Shown: positions 15,645-26,643 of the stretch, piece after piece | Position numbering within the stretch: position 1 is the stretch's first letter | How the letters are laid out: each line of letters begins with the position of its first letter | Origin: Acidimicrobiales bacterium | GTDB taxonomy: Bacteria > Actinomycetota > Acidimicrobiia > Acidimicrobiales > Iamiaceae | Reading direction: 5' to 3' | Assembly (NCBI GenBank): GCA_030448105.1 | Contig: JAUJNP010000002.1 | Coordinates: 129,248 to 193,247, forward strand | DNA: 64,000 nt | The notes under the pieces: generated by a model | Told to the model about the DNA's origin: nothing | The model's database searches: none | The model's input: only the letters and a program-made list of their open reading frames with translations | Made by a program: the position numbers and the translations under genes

Positions 15645-17198
15645 GCGCTCGCGCCCCTCCCAGTACGGGGCCCGGAGGTCACGCTTCAACACCTTCATGG
15701 CACCGGACAGGGGCAGAGGTTCGGCGCGGAACTCGAAGGACTTCGGCACCTTGAAGCCGGCGATGCGCTCGCGGCACCAGGCCTTGAGCTCGTCCTCGGT
15801 GACGGTGGCGTCGCCGTCGGGTACCACGACCGCGTGCACGGCCTCGCCCCACTGCTCGCTGGGGATGCCGATGACGGCCACCTGGGCCACCCCAGGGTGC
15901 CGGGCCAGGGCGTTCTCGACCTCGGCGGAGTACACGTTCTCGCCGCCGGTGACGATCATGTCCTTCACCCGGTCGACGAGGTAGAGGTAGCCGTCGGAGT
16001 CGAGGTAGCCGGCGTCGCCGGTGTGGTACCAGCCGTCGCGGAAGGCCTCCTCGGTCTCCTTCTCACGCTTCCAGTAGCCGCGCATGAAGTTGCCCGACCG
16101 GGCGCACACCTCACCGGTCTCCCCCGTAGGCACCCACTCACCCGAAGCGTCCTGGATGCTGAGCACGGCGCCCGGCACGGGCCGGCCGGCGGAGCGCAGT
16201 AGGTCGCCGCCCCGGCGGTGGTCGTCAGGGGTGAGGGCGGTGAGGATGCCGCAGTTCTCGGTCATCCCGTAGCCCTGGTAGACGTCGAGGTCGGGCAGCA
16301 GCGACAGCAGCCGCTCGAGCAGGGCGGTGGGCATCGGCGAGGCGCCGTAGGTGAGCACGCGCAGCGACGCCAGCCGCTCGGGGCGGAAGTCGGGGTGGTC
16401 GAGCAGCATGGCCACCATGGTCGGCACCATCACCGTCATGGTCACGCCCCGTGCCTCGGTGACGTCGAGCACCGCCGCCGGGTCGAACATCGGCACGTAG
16501 GTAGTCACCCCCCCGGCCGAGGGCACGCCGAGGATGCCCCCCAGCGAGGCGGCGTGGAACATCGGCGTCTGGTGGAGGTACACGAAGGTGTCGTCGATCC
16601 CCCAGACGGCGGCGATCTTGTAGAGGTCGAGCACGAGGGCCCGGTTGTCGATGAGCACGCCCTTGGGCAGGCCGGTGGTGCCGCCGGTGTACATGAGGAT
16701 GCAGAGGTCCTCCTCTTCGGGCTCGGGTGGCACCTCCGGCTCACCGGCCTCGAGCAGCTCCTCGTACGTGAGGTCGTGGGGCACGTCGGCGCCGTCCGCC
16801 CCACCCACGAGCACGACCTTCTCGATGCCCGCTTCGGCGCGCACCCCGTCGACCACGCCGGCGAAGAACCGGTCCACGAAGCAGACCTTGGTGCCGGAGT
16901 CCTGCAGGATGAACTCCAGCTCCTTGGGGGCGAGGCGCAGGTTGAGCGGGTTGATCACCCCGGCCCCGAGGAAGGCGGCGTGGTAGAGCTCGAGGAACGG
17001 CTGGCCGTTGAGGGCCATGACCGCGAAGCGGTCGTCGCCACCGACCCCGAGCTGGGAGCCGAGGGCGTCGGCCACGCGCAGCACGCGGTCGGCGTGCTGG
17101 CCGTGGGTGAGCTCGAGGCCACCGTCGAAGTAGGACGGCCTGTCGGCCCACCGCTCGGCCGTCCCCAACAGGTGGCGGTGGTAGGTCAGATCCTTCAT
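15633..17198 (-). CDS. Long-chain acyl-CoA synthetase (AMP-binding, FadD-like)
   Basis: 521 residues. It activates a carboxylic acid with ATP to an acyl-adenylate and then to the CoA thioester. The P-loop is MYTGGTTGLPKGV, the A5 motif is YQGYGMTENCG, A7 is YHTGDAGYLD and A8 is DRVKDMIVTGGENVYSAEVE. The final catalytic lysine lies in LPLSGAMKVLKRDL. The ATG at 17198 is preceded by AGGAG at a six-base spacing. It is divergent from the WS/DGAT gene 87 bases away, which suggests that it could supply acyl-CoA to that enzyme. Confidence 0.94.
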   Translation of the reverse strand: MKDLTYHRHLLGTAERWADRPSYFDGGLELTHGQHADRVLRVADALGSQLGVGGDDRFAVMALNGQPFLELYHAAFLGAGVINPLNLRLAPKELEFILQDSGTKVCFVDRFFAGVVDGVRAEAGIEKVVLVGGADGADVPHDLTYEELLEAGEPEVPPEPEEEDLCILMYTGGTTGLPKGVLIDNRALVLDLYKIAAVWGIDDTFVYLHQTPMFHAASLGGILGVPSAGGVTTYVPMFDPAAVLDVTEARGVTMTVMVPTMVAMLLDHPDFRPERLASLRVLTYGASPMPTALLERLLSLLPDLDVYQGYGMTENCGILTALTPDDHRRGGDLLRSAGRPVPGAVLSIQDASGEWVPTGETGEVCARSGNFMRGYWKREKETEEAFRDGWYHTGDAGYLDSDGYLYLVDRVKDMIVTGGENVYSAEVENALARHPGVAQVAVIGIPSEQWGEAVHAVVVPDGDATVTEDELKAWCRERIAGFKVPKSFEFRAEPLPLSGAMKVLKRDLRAPYWEGRERTVN

Positions 17199-17240
17199 CG
17201 CAGACTCCTCTCGCGGGCCCCCGGAGTGTGGCACTCAGCG

Positions 17241-17256
17241 CGTGACTAGGGTCACG
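17241..17256. promoter_or_regulatory. Palindrome over the WS/DGAT -10 box
   Basis: CGTGAC (17241-17246) and GTCACG (17251-17256) flank TAGG. The hexamer TAGGGT at 17247-17252 is a likely -10 box, giving a leader of about 26 bases before the ATG at 17285. A dimeric repressor bound here would cover the promoter and could also affect the divergent FadD gene. Confidence 0.45.
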
Positions 17257-17284
17257 GCACGGGCCACTAACCCGAGGGAGGGCC

Positions 17285-19051
17285 ATGAAGCAGCTCAGCG
17301 GGGTGGACGCCAGCTTCCTCTACATGGAGTCGGCGTCGTCCTTCGGGCACGTCAGTGGACTCTCCATCTTCGCCAAGCCCGACCGGCCCGGGTGGTCGGC
17401 CTACGAATCGTTCCGGCGGACCCTCGAGCGGCGGCTCCCCGTCCTCGAACCGCTACGCCGCCGGGTGGTGGAGGTGCCGCTCCAGCTCGACCACCCGTAC
17501 TGGATCGAGGATCCCGACTTCGACCTCGACTACCACCTCCGGGAGACGGCCGTGCCGCCGCCCGGAGACGACCGCCGACTGGCCGACGTCGTGGCCCGCA
17601 TCATCGGCCGACCGCTCGACCGCGCCCACCCCCTCTGGGAGGCCTACGTCATCGAGGGCCTGTCCGACGACCGGTTCGCGGTCATGACCAAGGTGCACCA
17701 CGCCACCATCGACGGGGCGTCGGGCACCGAGCTCATGGCGATCCTCTTCGACGAGGACCCCGACGCCGACGACCCGCCCGTGCCCGACGACCGGCGCCCC
17801 GAACCGGTGCCCACCCAGGCTCAGGTGCTGGCCCGGGTGGCGGCCGACGTCGCCCGCAAGCCGGGCAAGCTGGCCCGGCTCCAGGTGCGGAGCCTGCGGG
17901 CGGTGGGAGAGCTCACCCGCAACCGCGGCCTGGTGGGCCTGGCCGAGGTGGCCCGCGGCCTGCCGAACCCCCTGGTCCGGCGACGACCCTCACGCCGCGA
18001 GCCGGACCAGGCGCCGCCCCCACCACGGGCGTCGGCCCCGCCCACGCCCCTGAACCACTCGATCAGCCCGCACCGACGGCTCAGCCTGCGCACCGCGTCC
18101 CTCACCGACGTCAAGGCCATCAAGAACGCCACCGGCGCCACCCTCAACGACGTGGTGATGGCGGTCTGTGCCGGCGCCCTGCGCCGCTACCTGGAAGGCC
18201 ACGGCGCCCTGCCCGACCGCCCTCTCGTCGCCATGATCCCGGTGTCGATCCGCACCGGTGAGGAGGAGGAGCGGTGGACGAACCGGGTGTCGGCCATCTT
18301 CGCCCCCATCCCCACCGACGAGCCCGAGCCGCTGCGGCGGATCGAGGGTGTCCACACCGCCATGGACACGGCCAAGGACCGCTTCAGCCTCCTGCCGGCC
18401 GACATGCTCACCGACTACGCCCAGTTCTCGCCCCCCGCGCTGGCCACCCGGGCGATGCGCCTGGCCACCCGCCTGCGGGTGGCCGACCGTCTCAACCCGC
18501 CGTTCAACCTGGTGATCTCCAACGTGCCCGGGCCCCGCCAGCCGCTCTACCTGGCCGGGGCGAGGCTCCTGCACTACTACCCCGTGTCCACCATCAGCGA
18601 GGGCCAGGGGCTCAACATCACGGTGCAGAGCTACCTCGACAGCCTCGACTTCGGCCTGGTCGCCTGCCGGGAACTGGTGCCCGACGTGGAGGACCTCGCC
18701 GACCTGCTGCTGGCCGAGATCGAGGTGTTGGCCCGCGCCGCCGGCCTCGGCTCGCCGGGGCCTTCGGGCAACGGCGCCGCCGCCTCACCGGTGGCCGACG
18801 CCGGGGCCAGGCGCCAGGCCACCAAGCGGGCAGCGCCCGCCGCCAAGGCGACCGGGCGGGCTGGGCCCGCCAAGGCGACGACGACGACGAAGGCGACGAA
18901 GGCGACCAGGTCGGGCGACGCGACCAAGCGCGCCAAGGCAACGACGACCAAGGCGACCAAGTCCACCAAGAGGGCGACGGCCACCAAGGCGGCCCGGTCG
19001 TCCAAGGCGACGAAGGGCTCGACGCCGGCGCGCCCGTCCCGTCGCGCCTGA
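17285..19051 (+). CDS. Wax ester synthase / acyl-CoA:diacylglycerol acyltransferase (WS/DGAT) with basic C-terminal tail
   Basis: 588 residues. It forms triacylglycerol or wax esters from acyl-CoA. The catalytic HHxxxDG motif is HHATIDG at residues 138-144; the second family signature is N-V-P-G-P in NLVISNVPGPRQPLY. The core ends near residue 500. It is followed by about 85 residues of lysine/threonine/alanine repeats (many KAT and TKA units) ending in RPSRRA, which is not part of the family. The ATG at 17285 has GGGAGG upstream. The tail's charge suggests binding to acidic surfaces such as membranes, polyphosphate or DNA; this is inference. Confidence 0.94.
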   Translation: MKQLSGVDASFLYMESASSFGHVSGLSIFAKPDRPGWSAYESFRRTLERRLPVLEPLRRRVVEVPLQLDHPYWIEDPDFDLDYHLRETAVPPPGDDRRLADVVARIIGRPLDRAHPLWEAYVIEGLSDDRFAVMTKVHHATIDGASGTELMAILFDEDPDADDPPVPDDRRPEPVPTQAQVLARVAADVARKPGKLARLQVRSLRAVGELTRNRGLVGLAEVARGLPNPLVRRRPSRREPDQAPPPPRASAPPTPLNHSISPHRRLSLRTASLTDVKAIKNATGATLNDVVMAVCAGALRRYLEGHGALPDRPLVAMIPVSIRTGEEEERWTNRVSAIFAPIPTDEPEPLRRIEGVHTAMDTAKDRFSLLPADMLTDYAQFSPPALATRAMRLATRLRVADRLNPPFNLVISNVPGPRQPLYLAGARLLHYYPVSTISEGQGLNITVQSYLDSLDFGLVACRELVPDVEDLADLLLAEIEVLARAAGLGSPGPSGNGAAASPVADAGARRQATKRAAPAAKATGRAGPAKATTTTKATKATRSGDATKRAKATTTKATKSTKRATATKAARSSKATKGSTPARPSRRA

Positions 19052-19073
19052 CGCCGGCGGTCGACGAGGCGCC

Positions 19074-19892
19074 CTAGGGCGGTGGCGACGTGGTGCCGGG
19101 GGCGACCGAGACCGGCTGCGCCGACCCAGGGCTGGTGGTGGTGGTGCTCGACCCGTCGGCGGGCACGTATCGGTAGGTGGCCAAGTTGGTGAAGAGCGCG
19201 CTGGCGGCGGGCTGGATGTGGCCGATGTACCAACCGGGCTTGCCCTGGAAGGCCCAGCCCGAGGGGAGGGCGACGCCACCGCCGTGGCTCGCGTTCGAGT
19301 ACTCGGGCTCCGGTCGGCCGTCGAGCCACACCTTGAACTCGAGCCGGTTACCGATGGCCCGGCCGCACACGTGCCACGGCAGAGGGGCCAGACGACCGTT
19401 GGGGCGCAGGAGCCGGTCGAGCGACTTGCTGCCGAGCAGGGTGTAGGGCGGCCACTGGGCGGAGTCCCACGTGTGGAAGTTGAAGATCCAGTAGCCGCCC
19501 ATCCACACGTTGCGGGTGACGGTGAGCAGACGAGTGCGGCCCGACGCTTCGATGCGGATGCGCAGCGCCACCCCCTGCTGGGCCACGCCACCGCCCTCGC
19601 TGGCCCACGTGGCGCAGGACTCCTCGTCGACTGCGCTGCGGGCGCTGGCCGGCCAGAAGGCCATGCGCAGGTTGCCCGAGGTGTTGGTGCTGGGCGCCTT
19701 CACCCACATGGTGCCGGGCTTGGTGGCGAACTCGTACCGGTCGTAGGCGTCGGGCGTGAGCACCCCGGTGTAGATGGTGCTGTTGCTCGTGTCGTCGTAG
19801 GTGAGCTCGCGCTCTTGGCACGCGGTGAGGACGAGGCTCAGCACCAACCCCACGAGAAGGCGTCGTCGCCAACCTCGCCTCGTCGCGCGCAT
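19074..19892 (-). CDS. Putative lipoprotein with ConA-like domain, function unknown
   Basis: 272 residues with a typical lipoprotein signal (RRRLLVGLVLSLVLTAC; lipobox LTAC), so the mature protein should be anchored on the outer face of the membrane. The middle is rich in tryptophan, tyrosine and beta-strand patterns (FKVWLDGRPEPEYSN, GWYIGHIQPAASALF) that recall secreted concanavalin-like domains, but no catalytic pair could be recognised. The C-terminus is a Ser/Thr/Pro-rich tail. The ATG at 19892 is preferred over an adjacent GTG because GGAGGG lies six bases before it. A TAGGAT box at 19923-19928 may be its -10. Confidence 0.8.
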   Translation of the reverse strand: MRATRRGWRRRLLVGLVLSLVLTACQERELTYDDTSNSTIYTGVLTPDAYDRYEFATKPGTMWVKAPSTNTSGNLRMAFWPASARSAVDEESCATWASEGGGVAQQGVALRIRIEASGRTRLLTVTRNVWMGGYWIFNFHTWDSAQWPPYTLLGSKSLDRLLRPNGRLAPLPWHVCGRAIGNRLEFKVWLDGRPEPEYSNASHGGGVALPSGWAFQGKPGWYIGHIQPAASALFTNLATYRYVPADGSSTTTTSPGSAQPVSVAPGTTSPPP

Positions 19893-19988
19893 CACTGCCC
19901 TCCATCCCGCTCCGGAGGAACGATCCTACCCAAGAAGCTCCCGGATCAGGCTGGGGGCGCGACGATGAGGGGGAGGGCGACCAGCGGC

Positions 19989-20066
19989 TCAGTCGAGCGA
20001 CGCCCAGAACGACTCGAGCACGGCCGCCGCCCGGTCGGGGACCTGGTACGGCCCTGCGTGAGGACG
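19989..20066 (-). pseudogene. C-terminal remnant of an alpha/beta-hydrolase
   Basis: Reading in on the minus strand to a TGA at 19989-19991 gives RPHAGPYQVPDRAAAVLESF and then WASLD-stop, which resembles the last helix of alpha/beta-hydrolases. No start or nucleophile region precedes it. The rest of the 278-base gap (19893-20173) shows no gene. Confidence 0.35.
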
Positions 20067-20173
20067 TGACCCCGGCCAACGGCCGGCGTGGGGTGCCGAG
20101 GAGGGTTGACCACGCTCGACCGGACGGCGCGCCTGACCTCACTTCGAGGTCGAACCTGCCGACCAGGGGACGG

Positions 20174-22137
<1,964 letters not shown>

Positions 22138-22141
<4 letters not shown>

Positions 22142-23070
22142 AGGTGCTCGTCGCCGACGACGACCTCGTCTCGCGGATCATGCTGCACAGCTCGGTCGAG
22201 GCCCTTGGCCACGAGTGCCTGGTGGCCGAGGACGGTGACGAGGCGTGGCGTCTTCACCAGGACACCGGTCCCGACGTGGTCATCACCGATCGGATGATGC
22301 CGGGCGTCGACGGCCTGGAGCTGTGCCGTCGCATCCGGGCCCGTCCCGCCGAGCGCTACACCTACATCATCCTCGCCACCTCCCTCACCGAGCGCTACGA
22401 CGTCCTGATGGGCATGGAGGCCGGCGCCGACGACTACCTGGCCAAGCCGCTCGACCCGTTCGACCTCGAGACCAGGCTGATCGCCGCCCTGCGGGTGACC
22501 TCGCTGCACGCCGAGCTGGCCCGGTTCCGGTGCGAGCTCGGGCGCCTGGCCCGCACGGACGCGTTGACGCAGCTCCGGAACCGGCTGAACCTGGGTGACG
22601 ACCTGGCCAGCGCCCACGCCCGGAGCCAACGATCGGGCCGCGGTTACTGCCTGGTGATGTGCGACGTCGACTCCTTCAAGCGCTACAACGACACCTACGG
22701 CCACCAGGCCGGTGACGAGGTGCTCAGGGCGCTCGGCGCCACCCTGTCGGCCCAGGCTCGCCAAGGGGACTCGGTGTACCGCTACGGGGGTGAGGAGTTC
22801 CTCCTGCTCCTGCCGGACGAGGCGCTCAGCTCGGCCGCCGCCGCCGGCGAGCGGATCCGCAGTGCGATAGAGGACCTGGCCATCGTGCACTCGGGCAGCC
22901 GCGTCGCCGGGGTGGTCACCATCAGTGTCGGCGTCGCCGCCTTCGATCCCGGCGAGGACACCACCAGCCAGGCAATGCTGGCGAGGGCGGACGCCGCCCT
23001 CTACGAGGCGAAGACGGCGGGCCGCAATCGGGTCCAACTGGCCACCCCGGTCCGGGAGCCGGCCATCTGA
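22138..23070 (+). CDS. REC-GGDEF response regulator (diguanylate cyclase)
   Basis: 310 residues. An N-terminal receiver with acidic pocket VADDD and phospho-acceptor Asp51 (ITDRMMPGVDG) is joined by a short helix to a GGDEF domain. The active site reads GGEEF at 217-221, a functional variant, and an RxxD inhibitory site (RQGD) lies five residues upstream. The GTG start overlaps the stop of the REC-REC-HPt gene (GTGA), so the two are translationally coupled. The likely flow is phosphate from the HPt histidine to Asp51, switching on c-di-GMP synthesis. This is the WspR/PleD logic, inferred from domain content and coupling. Confidence 0.94.
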
Positions 23071-23085
23071 ACGCGGCTGCGCGCC

Positions 23086-23967
23086 TCAGTACACCTCGGG
23101 GACGAAGGTCTGCTCCTCCACCGGCGGGCGCACGTACCCGGTGTCGTCCTGCCTCGGCGGCAGCCGGATCTCGGGGGACTCGGGCTCCCCGTAGGGGACC
23201 ATGCTGAGCAGGTGGTGGATGCAGTTGAGCCGGGCCCGGCGCTTGTCGTCGGCCTCGACCACCCACCACGGCGCCTGCTCGATGTCGGTGTGACGGAACA
23301 TCTCGTCCTTGGCCCGCGAGTAGTCCACCCACTTCGACCGGGACTCGAGGTCCATCGGGCTGAGCTTCCAGCGCTTGGTGGGATTGGTGAGGCGGGCCTG
23401 GAAGCGCCGCTCCTGCTCCTCGTCGCTCACCGAGAACCAGTACTTGATGAGCAGGATCCCCGAGCGGACGAGCATGCGCTCGAACTCGGGGCAGGAGCGC
23501 ATGAACTCCTGCAGCTCGTCGGGGGTGCAGAAGCCCATGACCCGCTCGACGCCGGCCCGGTTGTACCAGCTCCGGTCGAACAGGACGATCTCCCCGGCGG
23601 CCGGCAGGTGGGCGACGTAGCGCTGGAAGTACCACTGGGACTTCTCGCGCTCGTTGGGCGTGCCCAGGGCCACCACCCGGCAGTACCGGGGGTTCACCGT
23701 CTCGGTGATGCGCTTGATGACCCCACCCTTGCCGGCGGCGTCCCGGCCCTCGAAGATCACCACGACCTTCTGGCCCGAGACCCGCACCGCCTCCTGCAGC
23801 TTCACCATCTCGGACTGGAGCCGGGCCAGCTCCTTCTCCATGCGCTTCTTGTCGGCCTTCTTGTCGGCCTTCTTCGCCTTCCGGTCCGCTTTGTCGGCCT
23901 TGCCTTCGTGCTCGTCGGCCTTCGCCTCCTTGGCCGTGGGACGGTCGGGAACGGCGGTATCGCTCAT
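23086..23967 (-). CDS. ppk2: Polyphosphate kinase 2 (PPK2)
   Basis: 293 residues. PPK2 enzymes phosphorylate nucleoside di- or monophosphates with polyphosphate. The Walker A motif is FEGRDAAGKGG and the Walker B is FDRSWYNRAG; the lid region YFQRYVAHLPAAGEI and the conserved PWWVVEADDKRRARLN near the end are intact. The first ~45 residues are a lysine-rich repeat (KADKADRKAKKADKKADKK), longer than usual and probably a polyphosphate-binding extension. The ATG at 23967 has GAGG six bases upstream. It is convergent with the REC-GGDEF gene. Confidence 0.94.
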   Translation of the reverse strand: MSDTAVPDRPTAKEAKADEHEGKADKADRKAKKADKKADKKRMEKELARLQSEMVKLQEAVRVSGQKVVVIFEGRDAAGKGGVIKRITETVNPRYCRVVALGTPNEREKSQWYFQRYVAHLPAAGEIVLFDRSWYNRAGVERVMGFCTPDELQEFMRSCPEFERMLVRSGILLIKYWFSVSDEEQERRFQARLTNPTKRWKLSPMDLESRSKWVDYSRAKDEMFRHTDIEQAPWWVVEADDKRRARLNCIHHLLSMVPYGEPESPEIRLPPRQDDTGYVRPPVEEQTFVPEVY

Positions 23968-24013
23968 GGGGACCTCGTGTCGAGTGGGGATCACACCGGC
24001 AGTCACGCTGCTC

Positions 24014-25417
24014 CTACCTTCTACCCCGAGCGTCCGCCGCCGTGTCCCGACGGCCACCCGGATCGGGTCCGGCGACTCGGCGGCCACCCACGAACGTGGC
24101 CCACACCCGGGGCGAGGAACCCAGCGCGTCCCAGTCGTCGTCGAGCACGACGACGTCGGCGGCGGCGCCCGGCCGCAGGGCGCGGCGGCGACCAGGATCG
24201 GACGCCGCGCCGAGGAAGAGCCCGAGGGCCTCCGCCGGTGTGAGGGCCTCGTCGGCGCCCAGGACCGAGCCCGACGAGGTGCGTCGCTCGACGGCGGCGG
24301 CGATGCCCACCCACGGGTCGGCCGGACCGTACGGCGCGTCGCTGCTGGCCGCCACCCGGAGCCCGGCGCCGAGCAGGGACCGCAACCGGTGCAGACTCGG
24401 GTGGTCGCGGGGATCGGTCTCGGCGAGGTAGCGGTCACCGCGGGGCGGTACGAGCCCAGGCTGCACGACGACGGTCGGGTCCGAGGCGACCAGGAGGGGC
24501 AGGACGTCGGCCGGGACCAGCGACGCGTGCTCGATGCGGTCCCGGCGGTCGACGCCGGCGGCGAGGGCGAGGACGAGCTGGGTCTCGGTGACGCAGTGGA
24601 CGGCGACCGCCCGCCCGCTCCGATGGGCCTCCTCGATGCGGGCGCGCAGGGCGCCGAGACCGGGGAGGTCGTCGTCGTCCAGCAGGACCTTCACCGGCCC
24701 CAGCTCGACGCCGCGAGGCGCGGTCACGCCGGCCGCCGCGGTCATCACCGTCAGGCGTTGGCAGAGGCCGGCGGCGGCCAAAGTGGTCAGCTCGTCCGGG
24801 CCGTTGCGGGCGCCGGCATCGGTGACCGACGTGACGCCGCGATCGGCCAGCCACCGGCTCACCGCATCGAGGTCGGGCGCCGACCGTGGCACCCGCCCGC
24901 CGAGCCACGCGTCGAGCCGCACCAGCACACCGGTGGCCTGCCCGGCGGCGTCACGCTCGACCCCGTCGGGCCAGGTTCGACCGTCGGGGGGCAGGACCGC
25001 CCGCAGGCCGAAGCTGTCGAGCATCCAGCGGATACCGGTCCGATCCTGCACCCGCACCGGCCCCACGCCGATGTCGTCGAGGCCACGTCGGTCGAGCTCG
25101 CCCGAGGCGGCGACGTCGTAGCCGACGGCCCGGAGCCAACCATGGGGGCGACGTCGGCGCGCCGCCCGCAGGGTCGGGGCCAGGCCGCCGTTCGACGCCA
25201 GCGCGGCGGGCGAGCAGTCCACCGAGTCCCATGAGGCGGCCAGCGCCATCAGGTGGAGGTGGTGGTCGGCCAGGCCGGGCAGCGTGGGCCGCCCGCCCAG
25301 GTGCACCTCCTCGACGTCCCGGGGCGGCGCGGCGACCGAGACCTGACCGCCGTCGAGGAGCAGGTCGACCGACCGGCCGGGCGCCGGCGCCGCCCCCCGG
25401 AGCAGGACCGCGGTCAC
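24014..25417 (-). CDS. Amidohydrolase family protein (amidohydrolase_3/YtcJ-like)
   Basis: 467 residues. Metal-dependent hydrolase of the TIM-barrel superfamily: the N-terminal metal motif is LADHHLHLMAL (HxH), a mid-protein AVHCVTETQL supplies another histidine, RIEHASLV gives the third, and ASSDAPYGPADPWVGI carries the aspartate. The closing beta-sandwich strand is GAAADVVVLDDD. Substrates in this group are amides, ureas or cyclic imides. The start is the GTG at 25417, overlapping the stop of the CoA-transferase gene (GTGA), so the two are co-translated. Together they suggest hydrolysis of an amide and transfer of the acid to CoA. Confidence 0.9.
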   Translation of the reverse strand: MTAVLLRGAAPAPGRSVDLLLDGGQVSVAAPPRDVEEVHLGGRPTLPGLADHHLHLMALAASWDSVDCSPAALASNGGLAPTLRAARRRRPHGWLRAVGYDVAASGELDRRGLDDIGVGPVRVQDRTGIRWMLDSFGLRAVLPPDGRTWPDGVERDAAGQATGVLVRLDAWLGGRVPRSAPDLDAVSRWLADRGVTSVTDAGARNGPDELTTLAAAGLCQRLTVMTAAAGVTAPRGVELGPVKVLLDDDDLPGLGALRARIEEAHRSGRAVAVHCVTETQLVLALAAGVDRRDRIEHASLVPADVLPLLVASDPTVVVQPGLVPPRGDRYLAETDPRDHPSLHRLRSLLGAGLRVAASSDAPYGPADPWVGIAAAVERRTSSGSVLGADEALTPAEALGLFLGAASDPGRRRALRPGAAADVVVLDDDWDALGSSPRVWATFVGGRRVAGPDPGGRRDTAADARGRR

Positions 25418-26619
25418 CCGCCCAGCTCGGCCAGCACCGCGGTCGTGTCGGCACCGAGGGGCCGGGCGCGGCCTCCTGCGGTTCGACTGGACGGCGGCAT
25501 CACGGGTGTTCCGTCGGGCAGGGCCCAGCCGTCCTCGGTGCCCTCGGCGGCGATGGCCGGCCCTCCCTCCTCTCCCCGCACGGAGGCAGCGGCACCGGCC
25601 AGGGAGGCGTCGACGAACCAGCGACCGCCCCGCTCCCACGCCTCGGCGGCGGCGTGGGCGGCGAGCGCCCCCGCGATCGGATCGGCCACCGCGTCGGCCG
25701 CGAAGCGGGGGCGGCCGTCGTCGGGGTGCCACCCCACCAACCCGGCGCTGGCGGCGGCGTCGTCACCGAACCCGACGCGGTCGTCGTCCCATCCGTGCCC
25801 GGTGATGGCCACCCAGACCTTGTCGCTGCCCGACGCCAGGAACCGCTCGGGGTCGAGGCCCAGTTGCGTGAGGGCTCGGTGCCGCGAGGAGGTCACCACC
25901 ACGTCGGCCCGGGCCACCAGGCGGTCGAGCGCCGACCGACCATCGGCCGTACCCAGGTCGAGGGCGACCGAGCGCTTGGCCTGGTTGAGCAGGTCGAAGA
26001 ACCCGGCGTGCCCGAGCCGGGCACCGTCGGGCCGGCGGAGGTCCTCCACCTTGACCACCTCGCCCCACAGCCGGCCGAGGCAGCCGGCGGCCAACGGCCC
26101 CGCCCACAGCGCCGAGAGATCCACCACGAACGGCGCAGGGATCGGCCGTGGGCGCCCCCCGCTCGGACGGGCGGCGCCGCGCACGGCGAAGGGGGCGCAG
26201 GGCTCGCCGACCCGCCCGCCGGGGACCCCGAGGGCTCGCAACCGCTCGGCCACCTCGGTGGCGGGCCGGACGACGACCTCCCGGGCCACCACCTCCCAGG
26301 TGGCGGCGCACCCCGGCCCGTCGTCGAGCTCGAACACCGCCGGCACCGACGCGACGTCGTCGTCCCGGGCCAGGCTGACCACGACCCAGCCGTCGGCCGC
26401 GGGCAGGAGCATCGACGACCCGCCGCACGACCGAACGCCGGCGCGCCGGAGGTCGAGCAGCGCCGCCCGCTCACCGAGCACGCACGCGTCGAGCCCGAAC
26501 CGGGCCAGCGCGCCGTCCACGGCCGGACCGGCGCAGTTCGGCGGCAGGAGGGGCGGGCCGCCCGGATCGCCGGTGAGGTGCATGGCCCCGCAGCCGGCCC
26601 AGCGCCCCCGGTCGCTCAC
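25414..26619 (-). CDS. CaiB/BaiF-type (family III) CoA transferase with rearranged domain order
   Basis: 401 residues, about the normal length, but the family landmarks appear in an unusual order. Residues 45-165 resemble the usual C-terminal half (SCGGSSMLLPAADGWVVVSL; RPATEVAERLRALGVPGGRV). The usual N-terminal half comes afterwards (VDLSALWAGPLAAGCLGRLW, VVKVEDLRRPDGARLG, NQAKRSVALDLGTADGR, RADVVVTSS). A typical family terminus (PLGADTTAVLAELGG) closes it. The start is taken as the GTG at 26619, seven bases after TAGGCT; an ATG at 26583 is an alternative. The stop overlaps the amidohydrolase start. Function as a CoA transferase is likely but not certain given the permutation. Confidence 0.82.
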   Translation of the reverse strand: MSDRGRWAGCGAMHLTGDPGGPPLLPPNCAGPAVDGALARFGLDACVLGERAALLDLRRAGVRSCGGSSMLLPAADGWVVVSLARDDDVASVPAVFELDDGPGCAATWEVVAREVVVRPATEVAERLRALGVPGGRVGEPCAPFAVRGAARPSGGRPRPIPAPFVVDLSALWAGPLAAGCLGRLWGEVVKVEDLRRPDGARLGHAGFFDLLNQAKRSVALDLGTADGRSALDRLVARADVVVTSSRHRALTQLGLDPERFLASGSDKVWVAITGHGWDDDRVGFGDDAAASAGLVGWHPDDGRPRFAADAVADPIAGALAAHAAAEAWERGGRWFVDASLAGAAASVRGEEGGPAIAAEGTEDGWALPDGTPVMPPSSRTAGGRARPLGADTTAVLAELGG

Positions 26620-26626
26620 CGGCGCG

Positions 26627-26636
26627 AGCCTAGGGT
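26627..26636. promoter_or_regulatory. Symmetric bidirectional promoter core driving two leaderless genes
   Basis: The ten bases AGCCTAGGGT contain TAGGGT on the plus strand (26631-26636) and TAGGCT on the minus strand (26632-26627), sharing the CCTAGG centre. Each box is followed by exactly seven bases and then a GTG (26644 plus, 26619 minus). Divergent leaderless transcription from one overlapping core is the simplest reading. Confidence 0.6.
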
Positions 26637-26643
26637 TGGCCCG

